A program made the position numbers and the translations under genes. A stretch of 64,000 nucleotides of DNA from Comamonadaceae bacterium (GTDB taxonomy: Bacteria > Pseudomonadota > Gammaproteobacteria > Burkholderiales > Burkholderiaceae): NCBI GenBank assembly GCA_947374535.1, contig CANCCJ010000008.1, forward strand, positions 7,650 to 71,649. Direction: 5' to 3'. Positions 38,403-47,990 of the stretch are shown here, one piece after another (position 1 is the stretch's first letter; every line of letters starts with the position of its first letter). Below the pieces are notes generated by a model that searched no databases, was not told the DNA's origin, and was given only the letters and a program-made list of their open reading frames with translations.

Positions 38403-39431
38403 TTATTTTTCAGGCACTAACAATTGGCCATGACGCAAACCGCGCCAAGTGCCCAGGGTCAAACCCAAAATGAGCAGCGACGTGATGGCCAGTAGCACGG
38501 TGGCGGGCAGTTGCAGCCAAGCGCTCCCCTGCTCTTGTGACAAGCGCAGGGTGAGGGTGGTGAATGCGGCCATGGGAAAGCTCATGGCCCAGTGTGACAA
38601 ACCAAAGGGTTGTTCAAAGATGGTCCGAACTTGCGTCAGCGACAAGGCCAAGAAAAAGACGGCGATGCCCCAAGAGCCCCACACCAGACTCAGCGATGCA
38701 TCCAGTTGCAAAAAGCTCAAGCCAATGATGGAAGGGGCCACCATCGTGATGAACACGGTGGGGCTCATGCGTGCGGACAATGGGCCGGCTTGCACCATGC
38801 GCACCATGAGCATGGTTTGCAGCACGGGCCACAACAACAAGCCCACGCCAAACTGAGCGGTGGCCCAAGCTTCTAAGCCGACAGTCACACCCGCCAACGG
38901 CGCCAACACGTTGCCCAGCACGGGAATAAAAAACACGGGCGTGAAGGCGGCCCACTGCAAGCCGCCTTGGTCAGCACCATTGAGCCAACGCCCCACTACC
39001 CACACGGTGGCCGCAATTTCTAACACCGAGCCCAACACCCAAGCAAACGTCAACACCGTGTCGAGCGTGCGCGAGGTGTTCCAAAACAGTGAGACGCCCA
39101 AGCCCGCCAACAACATGATGGACAAAGGCAGCGTTGCCATGAAGGCGTGACGCACAGGGTGGCGCATGTCGGCTGCGACGGCTTCGGGGTGTGCGTGAAG
39201 GCGCAGGATGCACGAAATGCACAGCAGACCAAATACGAACAACGCAAAAATGGATGCGACCAAACTCAAACCCAGTGCCGTGTCGCCAAACGCGTCGGGT
39301 GCGCGCAACCACGCTTGCGCCAAACCACACCAGCCCATGACCATGGCAAACCATGCCGGCGCGAGATGCTCCAAAAGCGCAATAGTGCGCGTGATGAGGC
39401 TAGGAGAAGTGGCGAGTGTGGTGGTGTTCAT
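38403..39431 (-). CDS. SLAC1/TehA-type (TDT family) transporter
   Basis: This is a 342-residue integral membrane protein with about ten helices. EHLAPAWFAMVMGWCGLAQA at the start, with GLSHWAMSFPMAAFTTLTLR near the end, matches the TehA/SLAC1 anion-channel fold (tellurite resistance/dicarboxylate transporter family). The conducted anion is not deducible. The ATG at 39431 was preferred to 39464. It is divergent from a LysR regulator 53 bases away, which is the likely controller. Confidence 0.85.
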   Translation of the reverse strand: MNTTTLATSPSLITRTIALLEHLAPAWFAMVMGWCGLAQAWLRAPDAFGDTALGLSLVASIFALFVFGLLCISCILRLHAHPEAVAADMRHPVRHAFMATLPLSIMLLAGLGVSLFWNTSRTLDTVLTFAWVLGSVLEIAATVWVVGRWLNGADQGGLQWAAFTPVFFIPVLGNVLAPLAGVTVGLEAWATAQFGVGLLLWPVLQTMLMVRMVQAGPLSARMSPTVFITMVAPSIIGLSFLQLDASLSLVWGSWGIAVFFLALSLTQVRTIFEQPFGLSHWAMSFPMAAFTTLTLRLSQEQGSAWLQLPATVLLAITSLLILGLTLGTWRGLRHGQLLVPEK

Positions 39432-39472
39432 AGCGCCGGATTTTAGGTCGCAGCCCCATTTCATGCCCCGTG

Positions 39473-39478
39473 GATAAT
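39473..39478 (+). promoter_or_regulatory. Putative -10 element of the LysR gene (leaderless)
   Basis: GATAAT followed by six bases and the ATG at 39485. Confidence 0.4.
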
Positions 39479-39484
39479 TAGTTC

Positions 39485-40426
39485 ATGGACAAACTCAAAG
39501 CCTTTGAGTCTTTTGTGTCGGTGGCCTTGAAGGGCAGTTTGACGGCTGCGGCCAAAGCCGAGGGCGTCGCACCCGCCATCATGGGGCGTCGCTTGGACAG
39601 CTTAGAAGCGCATTTGGGCGTCAAGCTCTTGGTGCGCACCACGCGACGCATCACGCTCACACACGAAGGCACGGCATTCCTCGAAGACTGTCAACGCTTG
39701 CTGGCCGATGTGGCCAATGCCGAGGCGAGCGTGAGTGCGGGCGGCTTAAAAGCAAGCGGGCACTTGCGCATCACGGCGCCTGCGGGTTTTGGTCGCCGTC
39801 ATGTGGCGCCGCTGGTGCCGCAGTTTCATTTGATGCACCCAGACGTCACCGTGTCACTCAACCTCAGCGACCGCGTGGTGGATTTGGCAGCCGAAGGTTT
39901 TGACTGCGCCGTCCGCGTTGGGGACCTGCCCGATTCCTCGCTGGTCAGCGTGCGCATGGCCGACAACCGCCGCTTGTGCGTGGCCACCCCCGAGTTTTTA
40001 AAGCGCTATGGCTCGCCGCAAGTGCCTAGCGACTTGATGCGCTTTCGTTGTTTGACCCTCTCTAGCGATGCGTCACAAACGCGTGGCTGGGCCTTTCGTG
40101 TGCCGCTTACAGGTAAGAGCGCTGACAGCCAATCGCATGAGGTGATGCACCTGCGCCCCAGCGGGCCGATGGATTGTTCAGACGGCCAAGTGCTGCATGA
40201 CTGGTGTTTGGCGGGCCATGGCATTGCGTGGCGCAGCACCTGGGAGGTGGAGTCGGAAATCAGCAGCGGCCAATTGGTGCCCGTGCTCGAAGAGTTCGCC
40301 GCACCACCGAACGGCATTTACGCGGTGTTCTCGCAGCGCAAACACTTGCCCCTGCGCTTGCGCTTGTGGATTGACTTTCTCAAAGACCACTATGGTCACG
40401 CCAAGTATTGGAGCGCAGGCGCATGA
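39485..40426 (+). CDS. LysR family transcriptional regulator
   Basis: This is a 313-residue LTTR. The N-terminal winged helix-turn-helix (AFESFVSVALKGSLTAAAKA, APAIMGRRLDSLEAHLGVKL, LVRTTRRITLTHEG) is followed by a periplasmic-binding-like effector domain (HLRITAPAGFGRRHVAPLVP, AVRVGDLPDSSLVS). It belongs to the large CrgA/YafC-like subgroup. It is divergent from the TDT transporter (likely target) and overlaps the downstream deacetylase start by four bases (ATGA), so it may also be co-expressed with the glycan genes. Confidence 0.93.
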   Translation: MDKLKAFESFVSVALKGSLTAAAKAEGVAPAIMGRRLDSLEAHLGVKLLVRTTRRITLTHEGTAFLEDCQRLLADVANAEASVSAGGLKASGHLRITAPAGFGRRHVAPLVPQFHLMHPDVTVSLNLSDRVVDLAAEGFDCAVRVGDLPDSSLVSVRMADNRRLCVATPEFLKRYGSPQVPSDLMRFRCLTLSSDASQTRGWAFRVPLTGKSADSQSHEVMHLRPSGPMDCSDGQVLHDWCLAGHGIAWRSTWEVESEISSGQLVPVLEEFAAPPNGIYAVFSQRKHLPLRLRLWIDFLKDHYGHAKYWSAGA

Positions 40427-41256
40427 CGCAAACCCACATCAAAGCCGTCGTGCTGTGCGCCGACGACTACGCCTTGAATGCACCCGTCTCGCAAGGCATC
40501 GTGGCTCTAACCGTCCTCGGCCGCTTGAGCGCCACCAGCGTGATGAGCTTGTCGCCCCGTTGGGTGGAAGACGCCGCTGCTTTGCGCGACGTGCGCGAAC
40601 GCATCGACGTGGGCGTGCATTTGGACTGGACCAGCAGCTTTGCCATCGACGCTGGACACGGCAGTGGCTTGGGCGCGGTCATGGCGCGTGCGGCCTTGCG
40701 GCTCTACAGCCCACAGGCCATTCAAGACCAAATTGAACGCCAGCTTGATGTTTTCGAAGCGCAATGGAAAGCCGCGCCCGACCACATCGATGGCCACCAA
40801 CACATCCAACAATTTGCGGTCTTTCGAGATGCTTTGGCCGAGGTGCTGATGCGCCGCTACGGTGCCAGTACCAAGCGTCCCTGGCTGCGTCTATCGCAGG
40901 TGGCGCAATCCGGCCTCAAAGCCAAAGTGATTTCAGCCATGGGCGCACAAGCGTTGGACGATTGGGCGCAACACCATGCGTGGCCGACTGTGGGTCCGCT
41001 TTTGGGGGCTTATGGGTTTGATGGCAGCATGGATGATTACGCGCGACACATGCAAGGCTGGCTCGCCAACTTGCCCGCAGACAAAGCTGCGCTCATCATG
41101 TGTCACCCAGCCGTATCGGCCCAAGCCGATGACGCCATTGGCACCGCGCGCAAGCGCGAGTTTGCCTACCTCGCTGGCCACGACTTTGTGCAGCACATGT
41201 TTGACGCTGGCGTGCGCTTGGTGCGCGGTAGCGGAAAACCCATGACAGAAAAATAA
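40423..41256 (+). CDS. ChbG/HpnK (YdjC-like) carbohydrate deacetylase
   Basis: This is a 277-residue protein. Metal-binding motifs are LCADDYAL (Asp14-Asp15), VGVHLDW (His66) and DHIDGHQHIQQ (His125, His127). YdjC/HpnK enzymes remove N-acetyl groups from chitooligosaccharides or from glucosaminyl hopanoids. Since the next genes are an ArnT-like transferase and, convergently, GtrA and a GT2 transferase, the substrate may be an envelope glycolipid. ATG 40423 overlaps the LysR stop. Confidence 0.85.
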   Translation: MTQTHIKAVVLCADDYALNAPVSQGIVALTVLGRLSATSVMSLSPRWVEDAAALRDVRERIDVGVHLDWTSSFAIDAGHGSGLGAVMARAALRLYSPQAIQDQIERQLDVFEAQWKAAPDHIDGHQHIQQFAVFRDALAEVLMRRYGASTKRPWLRLSQVAQSGLKAKVISAMGAQALDDWAQHHAWPTVGPLLGAYGFDGSMDDYARHMQGWLANLPADKAALIMCHPAVSAQADDAIGTARKREFAYLAGHDFVQHMFDAGVRLVRGSGKPMTEK

Positions 41257-41265
41257 TCGACCGAC

Positions 41266-42879
41266 ATGATCTCTTCATTCTTTGTCTCTCCCCGTTGGCG
41301 CACTTGCGGCCTGTGGCTCTTGCCTGTGTTGTTGCTCGTCTTGGCGGGGGTGCGTCCGCTTTCGATTCCAGACGAAGGCCGTTACGCCGAAGTGGGGCGC
41401 TGGATGTTGATGAACGGCGATTGGCTCACGCCTCGCGTGGACGGCATTCCGTTCTTCCACAAACCGCCACTGTTGTATTGGTTTGAAGCGGCAGCGATGG
41501 CCGTGTTTGGCGCAACGCCTTGGGCTGCGCGTTTGGTGGTGGCCCTGCATGCCTGTTTGATGCTTGGTTTGATGGTCGCCTGCGTGCGCCACTTTGCGGG
41601 TGCAATTGCCGCACGCCGAGCGGGCTGGGTGCTGGGCTCAAGCCTGACCTTTTTGGTGGCCGGCCAATACGTGAACACCGACATGATGGTGGCCACTTGG
41701 ATGGGCGTGGCCATTTGGTGCTTTGCCCGTGCCTTCATGCACGAAAACGGCGTTCATGCCAATTGGGCGCGCGCCGGTTTTGTCGCCTGTGCTTTGGGCG
41801 TATTGAGCAAGGGCTTGATCGGCTTGCTCTTGCCCGGCCTCGTGCTGTGTGTGTGGATCGCCTACACATGGCAGTGGCGCAAAATTTTGGCCTTGCCTTG
41901 GATCAGTGGCCTGTTGCTGTTTGCGGCGATTGCCTTGCCGTGGTTTGTGTTGGCCGCGCGTGAGCACCCCGACATGCTGGCCTATATGTTTGGCAAGCAT
42001 CAGTTTGGGCGCTACACCGCCACCACGTTCAACAACGCACGTCCTTGGTGGTTCTACGGCATGGCCGTGTCGGTGCTGCTGTTCCCTTGGATCTTCTTTG
42101 TCGCCGCCGATGGTGTGCAGCGTTTGCGCCAACGCTTGAAAAAGCAAACTTCGGATGACAACGCCGCTTGGGTGGCCTTGTGTTGGATTTGGGTGTTGGC
42201 AATCTTGGGTTTCTTCTCCATCCCGAATTCCAAACTCATTGGCTACGCCTTGCCCGTCATGCCGCCGCTGGCCGTATTGGCTGCATTGTGGTGGCAGCGT
42301 TACCTCGCGCCACGTGCGTGGGCGGCTGGGTTGTTTGGTGTGCTTGTTTTGGTGGGTGTGGGCATCGCTGCTGCTGCCAACTATTACGCTGGCGTGTTCA
42401 CCTTAGAGCGCAGCACGCAAGGCGTGGCGCAAGCGGTGGTTTGCCAAGTCGGCCCCGACGACGTGTTGGCTGTGGTGGATGACTACCCCTACGACGTGAT
42501 GTTCTATGCCCAACGCACGCGCCCCATGGAGGTCATTCAAGACTGGGCGCGCGAAGAGCGTGAAGCTGGCGACGATTGGCGACGCGAGTTGATGGACGGC
42601 GTGGACTTTGACAAACCCGCTGGCGCTGTGTTGCAGCCCATGTCGCGCTTGGCCGAGCTGCGCACCAACGCACACGCTTGGGTGCTGGCACCGCGTTGGC
42701 TACATGCGTTTCGCAGCGAAACCTACGCAGGCTTCACCGAAGCCTACAAAGATGACGCCTGGATTTTGTATCGCGGCGTAAGCGCGGCGAAAAGTTCAAC
42801 GAGCGCGGCGAAAAGCCCAGAACCGGCTGAGCAAAAAGGTCTGCGCGGATGCGAAGACCAAAGCCAAAAACAGCGCTAA
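41266..42879 (+). CDS. ArnT-like glycosyltransferase (GT83)
   Basis: This is a 537-residue polytopic protein with about 11-12 helices. The first periplasmic loop contains IPDEGRYAEVGRWM with the conserved Asp-Glu, as in undecaprenyl-phosphate aminoarabinose transferase ArnT and related PMT/GT-C enzymes. WLTPRVDGIPFFHKPPLLYW follows. Likely moves a sugar from a polyprenyl carrier to lipid A or another lipid. The last about 28 residues (Ser/Ala/Lys-rich, AAKS repeated) are encoded antisense to the end of gtrA and may be dispensable. Confidence 0.88.
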   Translation: MISSFFVSPRWRTCGLWLLPVLLLVLAGVRPLSIPDEGRYAEVGRWMLMNGDWLTPRVDGIPFFHKPPLLYWFEAAAMAVFGATPWAARLVVALHACLMLGLMVACVRHFAGAIAARRAGWVLGSSLTFLVAGQYVNTDMMVATWMGVAIWCFARAFMHENGVHANWARAGFVACALGVLSKGLIGLLLPGLVLCVWIAYTWQWRKILALPWISGLLLFAAIALPWFVLAAREHPDMLAYMFGKHQFGRYTATTFNNARPWWFYGMAVSVLLFPWIFFVAADGVQRLRQRLKKQTSDDNAAWVALCWIWVLAILGFFSIPNSKLIGYALPVMPPLAVLAALWWQRYLAPRAWAAGLFGVLVLVGVGIAAAANYYAGVFTLERSTQGVAQAVVCQVGPDDVLAVVDDYPYDVMFYAQRTRPMEVIQDWAREEREAGDDWRRELMDGVDFDKPAGAVLQPMSRLAELRTNAHAWVLAPRWLHAFRSETYAGFTEAYKDDAWILYRGVSAAKSSTSAAKSPEPAEQKGLRGCEDQSQKQR

Positions 42880-43167
42880 CCAATCGGGTAGATTTAGTCC
42901 GCGCAGCAGCGCAACAAACACCACCTCGTTGGCGGCAAAGCCAGCCAGCGCGGTGGCGGTAAAGCGGCGCAGGCTTTGCCAAAAACTGGTGTCTGCATCG
43001 CTGAAGCTCAAAAAGCGGTGGCCTGTAAAGCTCACCATGAACGCCACACAAAATCCAGCCGCATTCGCCACCTCGGGCCACATGACGGGCGACGTCAACA
43101 TGAACACCGCGATGTGTACAACGGCAGCGCTAGCGCCCACCACCAAAAACCAAAAACCCGTGCGCAT
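42796..43167 (-). CDS. GtrA family protein
   Basis: This is a 123-residue protein with four hydrophobic helices (FWFLVVGASAAVVHIAVFML, EVANAAGFCVAFMVSFTGHR, ALAGFAANEVVFVALLRGL, WLALFLALVFASAQTFLLSR) and the FLSFSDA motif typical of GtrA, a presumed flippase for bactoprenol-linked glucose in O-antigen modification. It starts three bases after the GT2 gene on the same strand and overlaps the convergent ArnT-like gene by 84 bases. Confidence 0.87.
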   Translation of the reverse strand: MRTGFWFLVVGASAAVVHIAVFMLTSPVMWPEVANAAGFCVAFMVSFTGHRFLSFSDADTSFWQSLRRFTATALAGFAANEVVFVALLRGLNLPDWLALFLALVFASAQTFLLSRFWAFRRAR

Positions 43168-43170
43168 GAT

Positions 43171-44226
43171 TTAAATGGGGTGCGGTGGGTCGTTGTCGAT
43201 CACCTCGGGCGCCACCACCTTGACCGGCGCCAGCCCTAAGCCCGCGCCCCAACGCTGGCTCACCAAATACATGGGGCGCTGTTTGACCTCTTCGTAAATG
43301 CGGCCCACGTACTCAGCCAAGATGCCGATGGACAGCAGCTGAATGCCGCTGAAAAACATCATGCCCACCACCAGCGTGGCGTAGCCCGGCACATTGATGC
43401 CGAGCATGAAATATTCGCCCACCACCCATGCGCCATAGCCCAAGGCCACGGTCGCCAGCATCAAGCCCAACATGGTCAAGGCGCGTAGCGGCGCGATGGA
43501 GAACGCCAGCACGCCCGTCAGCGCCAGCGCAAACGAACCGCGCAAGCCAAAGCTGCTTTCGCCCGCGGCGCGGGGCAGCGGCTCGTAGTCAATCGCGGTG
43601 CTGGCAAAGCCTACCCACGCGTATAAGCCCTTCATGAAACGGTTGCGCTCGGGCAGCTGCTTCAAGGCATCCACCACGCGGCGGTCCATCAAGCGGAAGT
43701 CGCCCGCGTGTGCCGGAATCTTCACGCGGTTGCCCGCATTGATGAGTTTGTAAAACATACCGGTCAGGCTCGCGTGCAAGGCCGATTGGTCATCACGCGT
43801 GCGGCGAATGGCGTAGACCACGTCCGAGCCTTCGCGCCAGCGTTTGAGCATGTCCGCCACCAGCGACACGGGGTGCTGGCCATCGGAGTCCATCAGCACC
43901 ACCACCTCGCCGCGAGCGGCGTCAATGCCAGCCGTCAGCGCGGCTTCTTTGCCAAAGTTGCGCGACAAGTTGATGCCCACCACCTCGCGGTGCGCCGCGC
44001 ACAAGGCTTGAATGACCTGCGCTGTGTCGTCGCGGCTGCCATCGTTGATGAGCACGATTTCCACCTGTGAGCCCAGCGCCTGCAAGGCTTGCAGCACCTG
44101 TGGCACCAAGGTGCCAAGGTTCTTGCCCTCGTTGTAGGCGGGCATGACGCACGACACGGTGGGGGTGTATTGAAAACGGTCGGAGGGGGAGAGGTCGTGG
44201 GGGGCGCGCATATAGGGGTAGATCAT
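43171..44226 (-). CDS. GT2 family glycosyltransferase (GtrB/ArnC/DPM-like)
   Basis: This is a 351-residue protein. The catalytic GT-A domain has VSCVMPAYNEGKNLGTLV (residues 24-41), VLINDGSRDDTA, and the DxD motif in VVLMDSDGQHP (near 110-120). Two C-terminal membrane helices follow (ALTMLGLMLATVALGYGAWV, LVVGMMFFSGIQLLSIGIL). Such enzymes charge undecaprenyl phosphate with a sugar that the GtrA partner flips and an ArnT-like enzyme then transfers. An alternative start is Met6 (44211). Confidence 0.9.
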   Translation of the reverse strand: MIYPYMRAPHDLSPSDRFQYTPTVSCVMPAYNEGKNLGTLVPQVLQALQALGSQVEIVLINDGSRDDTAQVIQALCAAHREVVGINLSRNFGKEAALTAGIDAARGEVVVLMDSDGQHPVSLVADMLKRWREGSDVVYAIRRTRDDQSALHASLTGMFYKLINAGNRVKIPAHAGDFRLMDRRVVDALKQLPERNRFMKGLYAWVGFASTAIDYEPLPRAAGESSFGLRGSFALALTGVLAFSIAPLRALTMLGLMLATVALGYGAWVVGEYFMLGINVPGYATLVVGMMFFSGIQLLSIGILAEYVGRIYEEVKQRPMYLVSQRWGAGLGLAPVKVVAPEVIDNDPPHPI

Positions 44227-44268
44227 GCCAAAAAATCTGACGGCTCCTTAAATTGCAGGCCCGCCCCG

Positions 44269-44274
44269 TAAAAT
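44269..44274 (+). promoter_or_regulatory. Putative -10 element of argS (leaderless)
   Basis: TAAAAT followed by six bases (CTGGCC) and the argS ATG at 44281. No good -35. Confidence 0.4.
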
Positions 44275-44280
44275 CTGGCC

Positions 44281-45990
44281 ATGCTCCAAGTTAAACAAGA
44301 ATTGCTGGCCGCTCTGAGCCAAGCCCTCGACGGGTTGTTGCCCGGTTCCGGCAGCAAAGCCGCTTTTGAATCTCCCAAGGTTGCCGCGCATGGCGACTTT
44401 GCCATCACAGCGGCCATGCAGTTGGCCAAACCGCTCAAACTCAATCCCCGTCAACTCGGCGAACAACTGCGCGATGCGCTGCTGGCCGCGCCCGTGTATC
44501 AGCAGTGGGTGCAAGACATTGAGATTGCTGGCCCCGGCTTCATCAACATTCGCTTGAAGCCCGCCGCCAAGCAGCAAATCGTGCGTGAAGTGCTGGCCTC
44601 CAAAGAGCAATTCGGCTTTCAAGCTGATAACGGTCAACGCGTGTTGGTTGAGTTTGTCTCTGCCAACCCCACCGGTCCGCTGCATGTGGGCCACGGCCGT
44701 CAGGCGGCGTTGGGCGACGCGATTTGTAATTTGTTTGCCACGCAAGGCTTCAACGTCTACCGCGAGTTTTATTACAACGACGCGGGCGTGCAAATCAACA
44801 CCTTAGCCAAGAGCACGCACTTTCGCGCCCAAGGTCTCAAGCCCGGTGACGACTGCTGGCCCGTGGACCCTGAGAACCCAGAGAGCAAAGCGTTTTACAA
44901 CGGCGACTACATCCAAGACATTGCCACCGATTTCTTAGCTGGCAAAACTGTCAAGTCAGACGACCGCGAATTCACCGCCAGCGGCGATGTGAACGACGTG
45001 GACGGCATGCGCGAATTTGCCGTGGCCTACCTGCGCCACGAGCAAGACCTCGACTTGAAAGCCTTTGACGTCAAGTTCGACAACTACTACTTGGAAAGCA
45101 GCCTGTACACCAGCGGCAAAGTGACCGATGCGGTGAGTCGCCTGCAAGCCGCTGGCAAGACCTACGAGCAAGACGGCGCGCTGTGGCTCAAGTCCACCGA
45201 CTACGGCGACGACAAAGACCGTGTGATGAAAAAGACAGACGGCACCTACACCTACTTTGTGCCGGATGTGGCTTACCACATCACCAAGTGGGAGCGCGGG
45301 TTCACCAAGGTTGTGAACATCCAAGGCACCGACCACCACGGCACCATCGCCCGCGTGCGCGCTGGCTTGCAAGCCGCCAATGTAGGCATTCCAGAGGGCT
45401 ACCCCGATTACGTGTTGCACACCATGGTGCGCGTGATGCGCGGTGGCGAAGAGGTGAAAATTTCCAAGCGCGCGGGCAGCTACGTGACCCTGCGCGACCT
45501 GATTGAGTGGACCAGCAAAGACGCGGTGCGTTTCTTCTTGCTGAGCCGCAAGCCCGACACCGAATACACCTTCGATGTGGACTTGGCCGTGCAAAAGAAC
45601 AACGACAACCCCGTGTACTACGTGCAATACGCACACGCCCGTATTTGCTCGGTATTGCGTGCATGGGCCGACAAAGACGGCGGCAGCGTGGCTTCGCTGC
45701 AAGACGTGGACTTGTCTGCGTTGGAAAGCCCACAAGCCCAAGCGCTGATGTTGCAACTTGCCAAGTACCCCGCCATGTTGACAGCCGCATCAAGCGACTT
45801 TGCGCCGCACGACGTCACCTTTTATTTGCGCGATCTCGCGGCCAGTTACCACAGCTACTACGATGCCGAGCGCATCTTGGTGGACGACGAGGCCGTCAAA
45901 AAAGCCCGCCTGGCGTTGGTAGCAGCCACCGCACAGGTGCTGCACAATGGTTTGGCGGTGTTGGGCGTGTCAGCCCCCGCCAGCATGTGA
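44281..45990 (+). CDS. argS: Arginyl-tRNA synthetase
   Basis: This is a 569-residue class I synthetase. The HIGH-type motif is in [19 protein letters not shown] near residue 130. The C-terminal anticodon-binding domain ([19 protein letters not shown]) is recognisable. The N-terminal Add-1 domain begins at ATG 44281. Its TGA is overlapped by an ATG of the next frame, but the SPOR gene more likely starts 24 bases later. Order argS-SPOR-dsbA is conserved in Burkholderiales. Confidence 0.97.
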   Translation: MLQVKQELLAALSQALDGLLPGSGSKAAFESPKVAAHGDFAITAAMQLAKPLKLNPRQLGEQLRDALLAAPVYQQWVQDIEIAGPGFINIRLKPAAKQQIVREVLASKEQFGFQADNGQRVLVEFVSANPTGPLHVGHGRQAALGDAICNLFATQGFNVYREFYYNDAGVQINTLAKSTHFRAQGLKPGDDCWPVDPENPESKAFYNGDYIQDIATDFLAGKTVKSDDREFTASGDVNDVDGMREFAVAYLRHEQDLDLKAFDVKFDNYYLESSLYTSGKVTDAVSRLQAAGKTYEQDGALWLKSTDYGDDKDRVMKKTDGTYTYFVPDVAYHITKWERGFTKVVNIQGTDHHGTIARVRAGLQAANVGIPEGYPDYVLHTMVRVMRGGEEVKISKRAGSYVTLRDLIEWTSKDAVRFFLLSRKPDTEYTFDVDLAVQKNNDNPVYYVQYAHARICSVLRAWADKDGGSVASLQDVDLSALESPQAQALMLQLAKYPAMLTAASSDFAPHDVTFYLRDLAASYHSYYDAERILVDDEAVKKARLALVAATAQVLHNGLAVLGVSAPASM

Positions 45991-46013
45991 TGAACGAAAG
46001 ACCGGAGACTTTG

Positions 46014-46670
46014 ATGCGCATGAATCAGCAACGTGGCGGAACCTTGGTGGGGTTCATCATTGGTTTGGTGGTGGGCCTGGGCATTGCGCTGGGGGTTGCC
46101 GTTTACGTGACCAAAGTGCCGATTCCGTTCATGAACAAGAGCCAAACGCGCTCCGCCGATCAAGATGCTGCCGAAGAGCAAAAGAACAAAGACTGGGACC
46201 CCAATGCACCGCTTTATGGCAAAAAGGGTGCGAAGTCTGGCGACAAAGCTGAAGAACCCAAAGCAGACGTGGTGAAGCCCGAGCCTAAAGCCGAGCCCAA
46301 GCAAGACGCTGCCGCCAAAGTGGACCCTAAAAGCGCCGATCCTTTGGGCGATTTGGCCAAGGTGAAAGCCGCAGAGCCAAAGTCTGAAACCAAAGCCGCA
46401 GAGCCTAAGGCCGAAGCCAAGCCTGCCAGCAGCGACCCATTCATTTACTTTGTGCAAGCTGGCGCTTACCGCACCCCTGAGGAAGCCGAAGCGCAACGCG
46501 CCAAGACAGCGATGTTGGGGCTGGAAACCAAAATCAGTGAGCGCGACCAAGGTGGCCGCACGGTCTACCGCGTGCGCATTGGCCCCTTAGACAAAGTTGA
46601 AGCCGAGCGCGTGCGCACTAAGCTTGAGGCTGCTCACATAGATTCCGCCATGGTGCGGGTGCAACGTTAA
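46014..46670 (+). CDS. SPOR domain-containing membrane protein (FtsN-like)
   Basis: This is a 218-residue protein with one N-terminal membrane helix (TLVGFIIGLVVGLGIALGVA), a periplasmic Lys/Ala/Pro/Glu-rich linker with repeats such as EPKAE and AEPK, and a C-terminal SPOR domain (DPFIYFVQAGAYRTPEEAEA to AHIDSAMVRVQR) that binds denuded septal peptidoglycan. Topology fits FtsN. GGAG lies six bases before ATG 46014. An ATG at 45990 overlapping the argS stop is possible but lacks a site. Confidence 0.87.
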   Translation: MRMNQQRGGTLVGFIIGLVVGLGIALGVAVYVTKVPIPFMNKSQTRSADQDAAEEQKNKDWDPNAPLYGKKGAKSGDKAEEPKADVVKPEPKAEPKQDAAAKVDPKSADPLGDLAKVKAAEPKSETKAAEPKAEAKPASSDPFIYFVQAGAYRTPEEAEAQRAKTAMLGLETKISERDQGGRTVYRVRIGPLDKVEAERVRTKLEAAHIDSAMVRVQR

Positions 46671-46689
46671 ACACCAATAGAGGTACCGC

Positions 46690-47346
46690 ATGAAACGTCG
46701 TAATTTTTCTTTGGCCGCCTTGGGCGCCACTGCTGTTGCTGGTTTGCCATTGGCGGCGCAGGCCCAAGGCCCCGCTGCTAAAAAGCCAGTGGAAGGCACG
46801 GACTATTTGTCGCTCGACAAGCGCCTGCCCAGTGATGTGGGCGCAGGCAAGATCGAAGTGATCGAGTTCTTTTGGTACAGCTGCCCGCACTGCAACGCGT
46901 TTGAACCTCAGTTTGCCGCTTGGATGAAAGCCGCCCCGAAAGACGTGGTGGTGGTACGCGTGCCCGTGCGCTTCCGTGACGACTTTGAGGCTCAGCAACG
47001 CGCTTACTACGTGTTTGAGTCGCTGGGCATGGTTGACGCTTTGCACGGCAAGTTGTTCCACGCTATTCACACCGAGCGTCAGCAGCTCAATACGGCGGCT
47101 GCTTTGGCCGCTTGGGCTGACAAGAACGGATTACCTGAGAAGAAATTCTTGGACACCTTCAACAGCTTTGGCGTCGCTGCCAAAGCGCGACGCGCCACAC
47201 AGCTGCAAGAGGCATTCAAGGTGCAAGGCGTTCCTGCTTTGGGTGTGGCAGGCCGCTTCTACACAGATGGCTCGCTCACCCAAACTATGGACCGTGCTTT
47301 GCAGGTCGCCGAGTATTTGATTGGCGAAGTGCGTCGCGGCCGCTAA
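46690..47346 (+). CDS. dsbA: Thiol:disulfide interchange protein DsbA
   Basis: This is a 218-residue periplasmic oxidoreductase. A signal peptide (MKRRNFSLAALGATAVAGL, cleavage after AQA) is followed by a thioredoxin fold with an inserted helical domain and the active site FFWYSCPHCNAFEP (CPHC, residues 64-67). cis-Pro is in GVPALGVAGRF. It oxidises cysteine pairs of exported proteins. GAGG precedes the ATG. Confidence 0.95.
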   Translation: MKRRNFSLAALGATAVAGLPLAAQAQGPAAKKPVEGTDYLSLDKRLPSDVGAGKIEVIEFFWYSCPHCNAFEPQFAAWMKAAPKDVVVVRVPVRFRDDFEAQQRAYYVFESLGMVDALHGKLFHAIHTERQQLNTAAALAAWADKNGLPEKKFLDTFNSFGVAAKARRATQLQEAFKVQGVPALGVAGRFYTDGSLTQTMDRALQVAEYLIGEVRRGR

Positions 47347-47435
47347 GCCGCCATACCGACAAGCCTAGAGTCAGCACGAAAATTGCTTCTGTTGGTGGTT
47401 AGAATGCCATCAACTTAACGAGCAATATTCGTGCC

Positions 47436-47990
47436 TTGACTTCATTTGCTTCTTTCTCACTCGCTTTGCTGATGGCTATCGTGCCGGTAGCGGCGTCTGC
47501 GGAAAAAGCAGACCGAGAGAAGCCCACCAACATAGAAGCCGATAACTTGGTGCATGACGAGTTGAACCAAGTCAGCATCTTCACTGGCCATGCCGTGTTG
47601 ACCCGAGGCACCATGGTCATGCGCGGGACGCGCATCGAGATGCGCGAAGACATTGACGGCTATCAATTTGGCATCATCTTCCCCGAGCCCAACAAGCGTG
47701 CATTCTTTCGCCAAAAGCGTGAAGGCATCGACGAGTTCATGGAAGGCGAGGCGTTGCGCATCGAGTTTGATGGCAAGGCTGATCGCGTCAAACTGATCGA
47801 CAACGCCGAAGTGCGCCGCTACCGAGGCGCGGTGATGAATGACACGATGACGGGCAAGCTCATCATTTATGAAAACCTCACCGATGTGTTCAGCATCGAC
47901 GGCCAGCGCACCGAAGAAGGTGGCAAGCCCAGCGGCGGTCGGGTGAAAGCGGTTCTGGCGCCGCGTAGCAAAACATTGGACAAACCGTGA
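47436..47990 (+). CDS. lptA: Lipopolysaccharide transport periplasmic protein LptA
   Basis: This is a 184-residue OstA-like protein that bridges LPS across the periplasm. A signal peptide (MTSFASFSLALLMAIVPVAA, cleavage near ASA-EKAD) is followed by NIEADNLVHDELNQVSIFTG and repeated beta segments (MRGTRIEM, YRGAVMNDTMTGKLIIYENL). The only start that includes the signal peptide is TTG at 47436. Stop overlaps lptB by four bases. The usual preceding genes lptC and kdsC are absent; dsbA stands there. Confidence 0.88.
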   Translation: MTSFASFSLALLMAIVPVAASAEKADREKPTNIEADNLVHDELNQVSIFTGHAVLTRGTMVMRGTRIEMREDIDGYQFGIIFPEPNKRAFFRQKREGIDEFMEGEALRIEFDGKADRVKLIDNAEVRRYRGAVMNDTMTGKLIIYENLTDVFSIDGQRTEEGGKPSGGRVKAVLAPRSKTLDKP

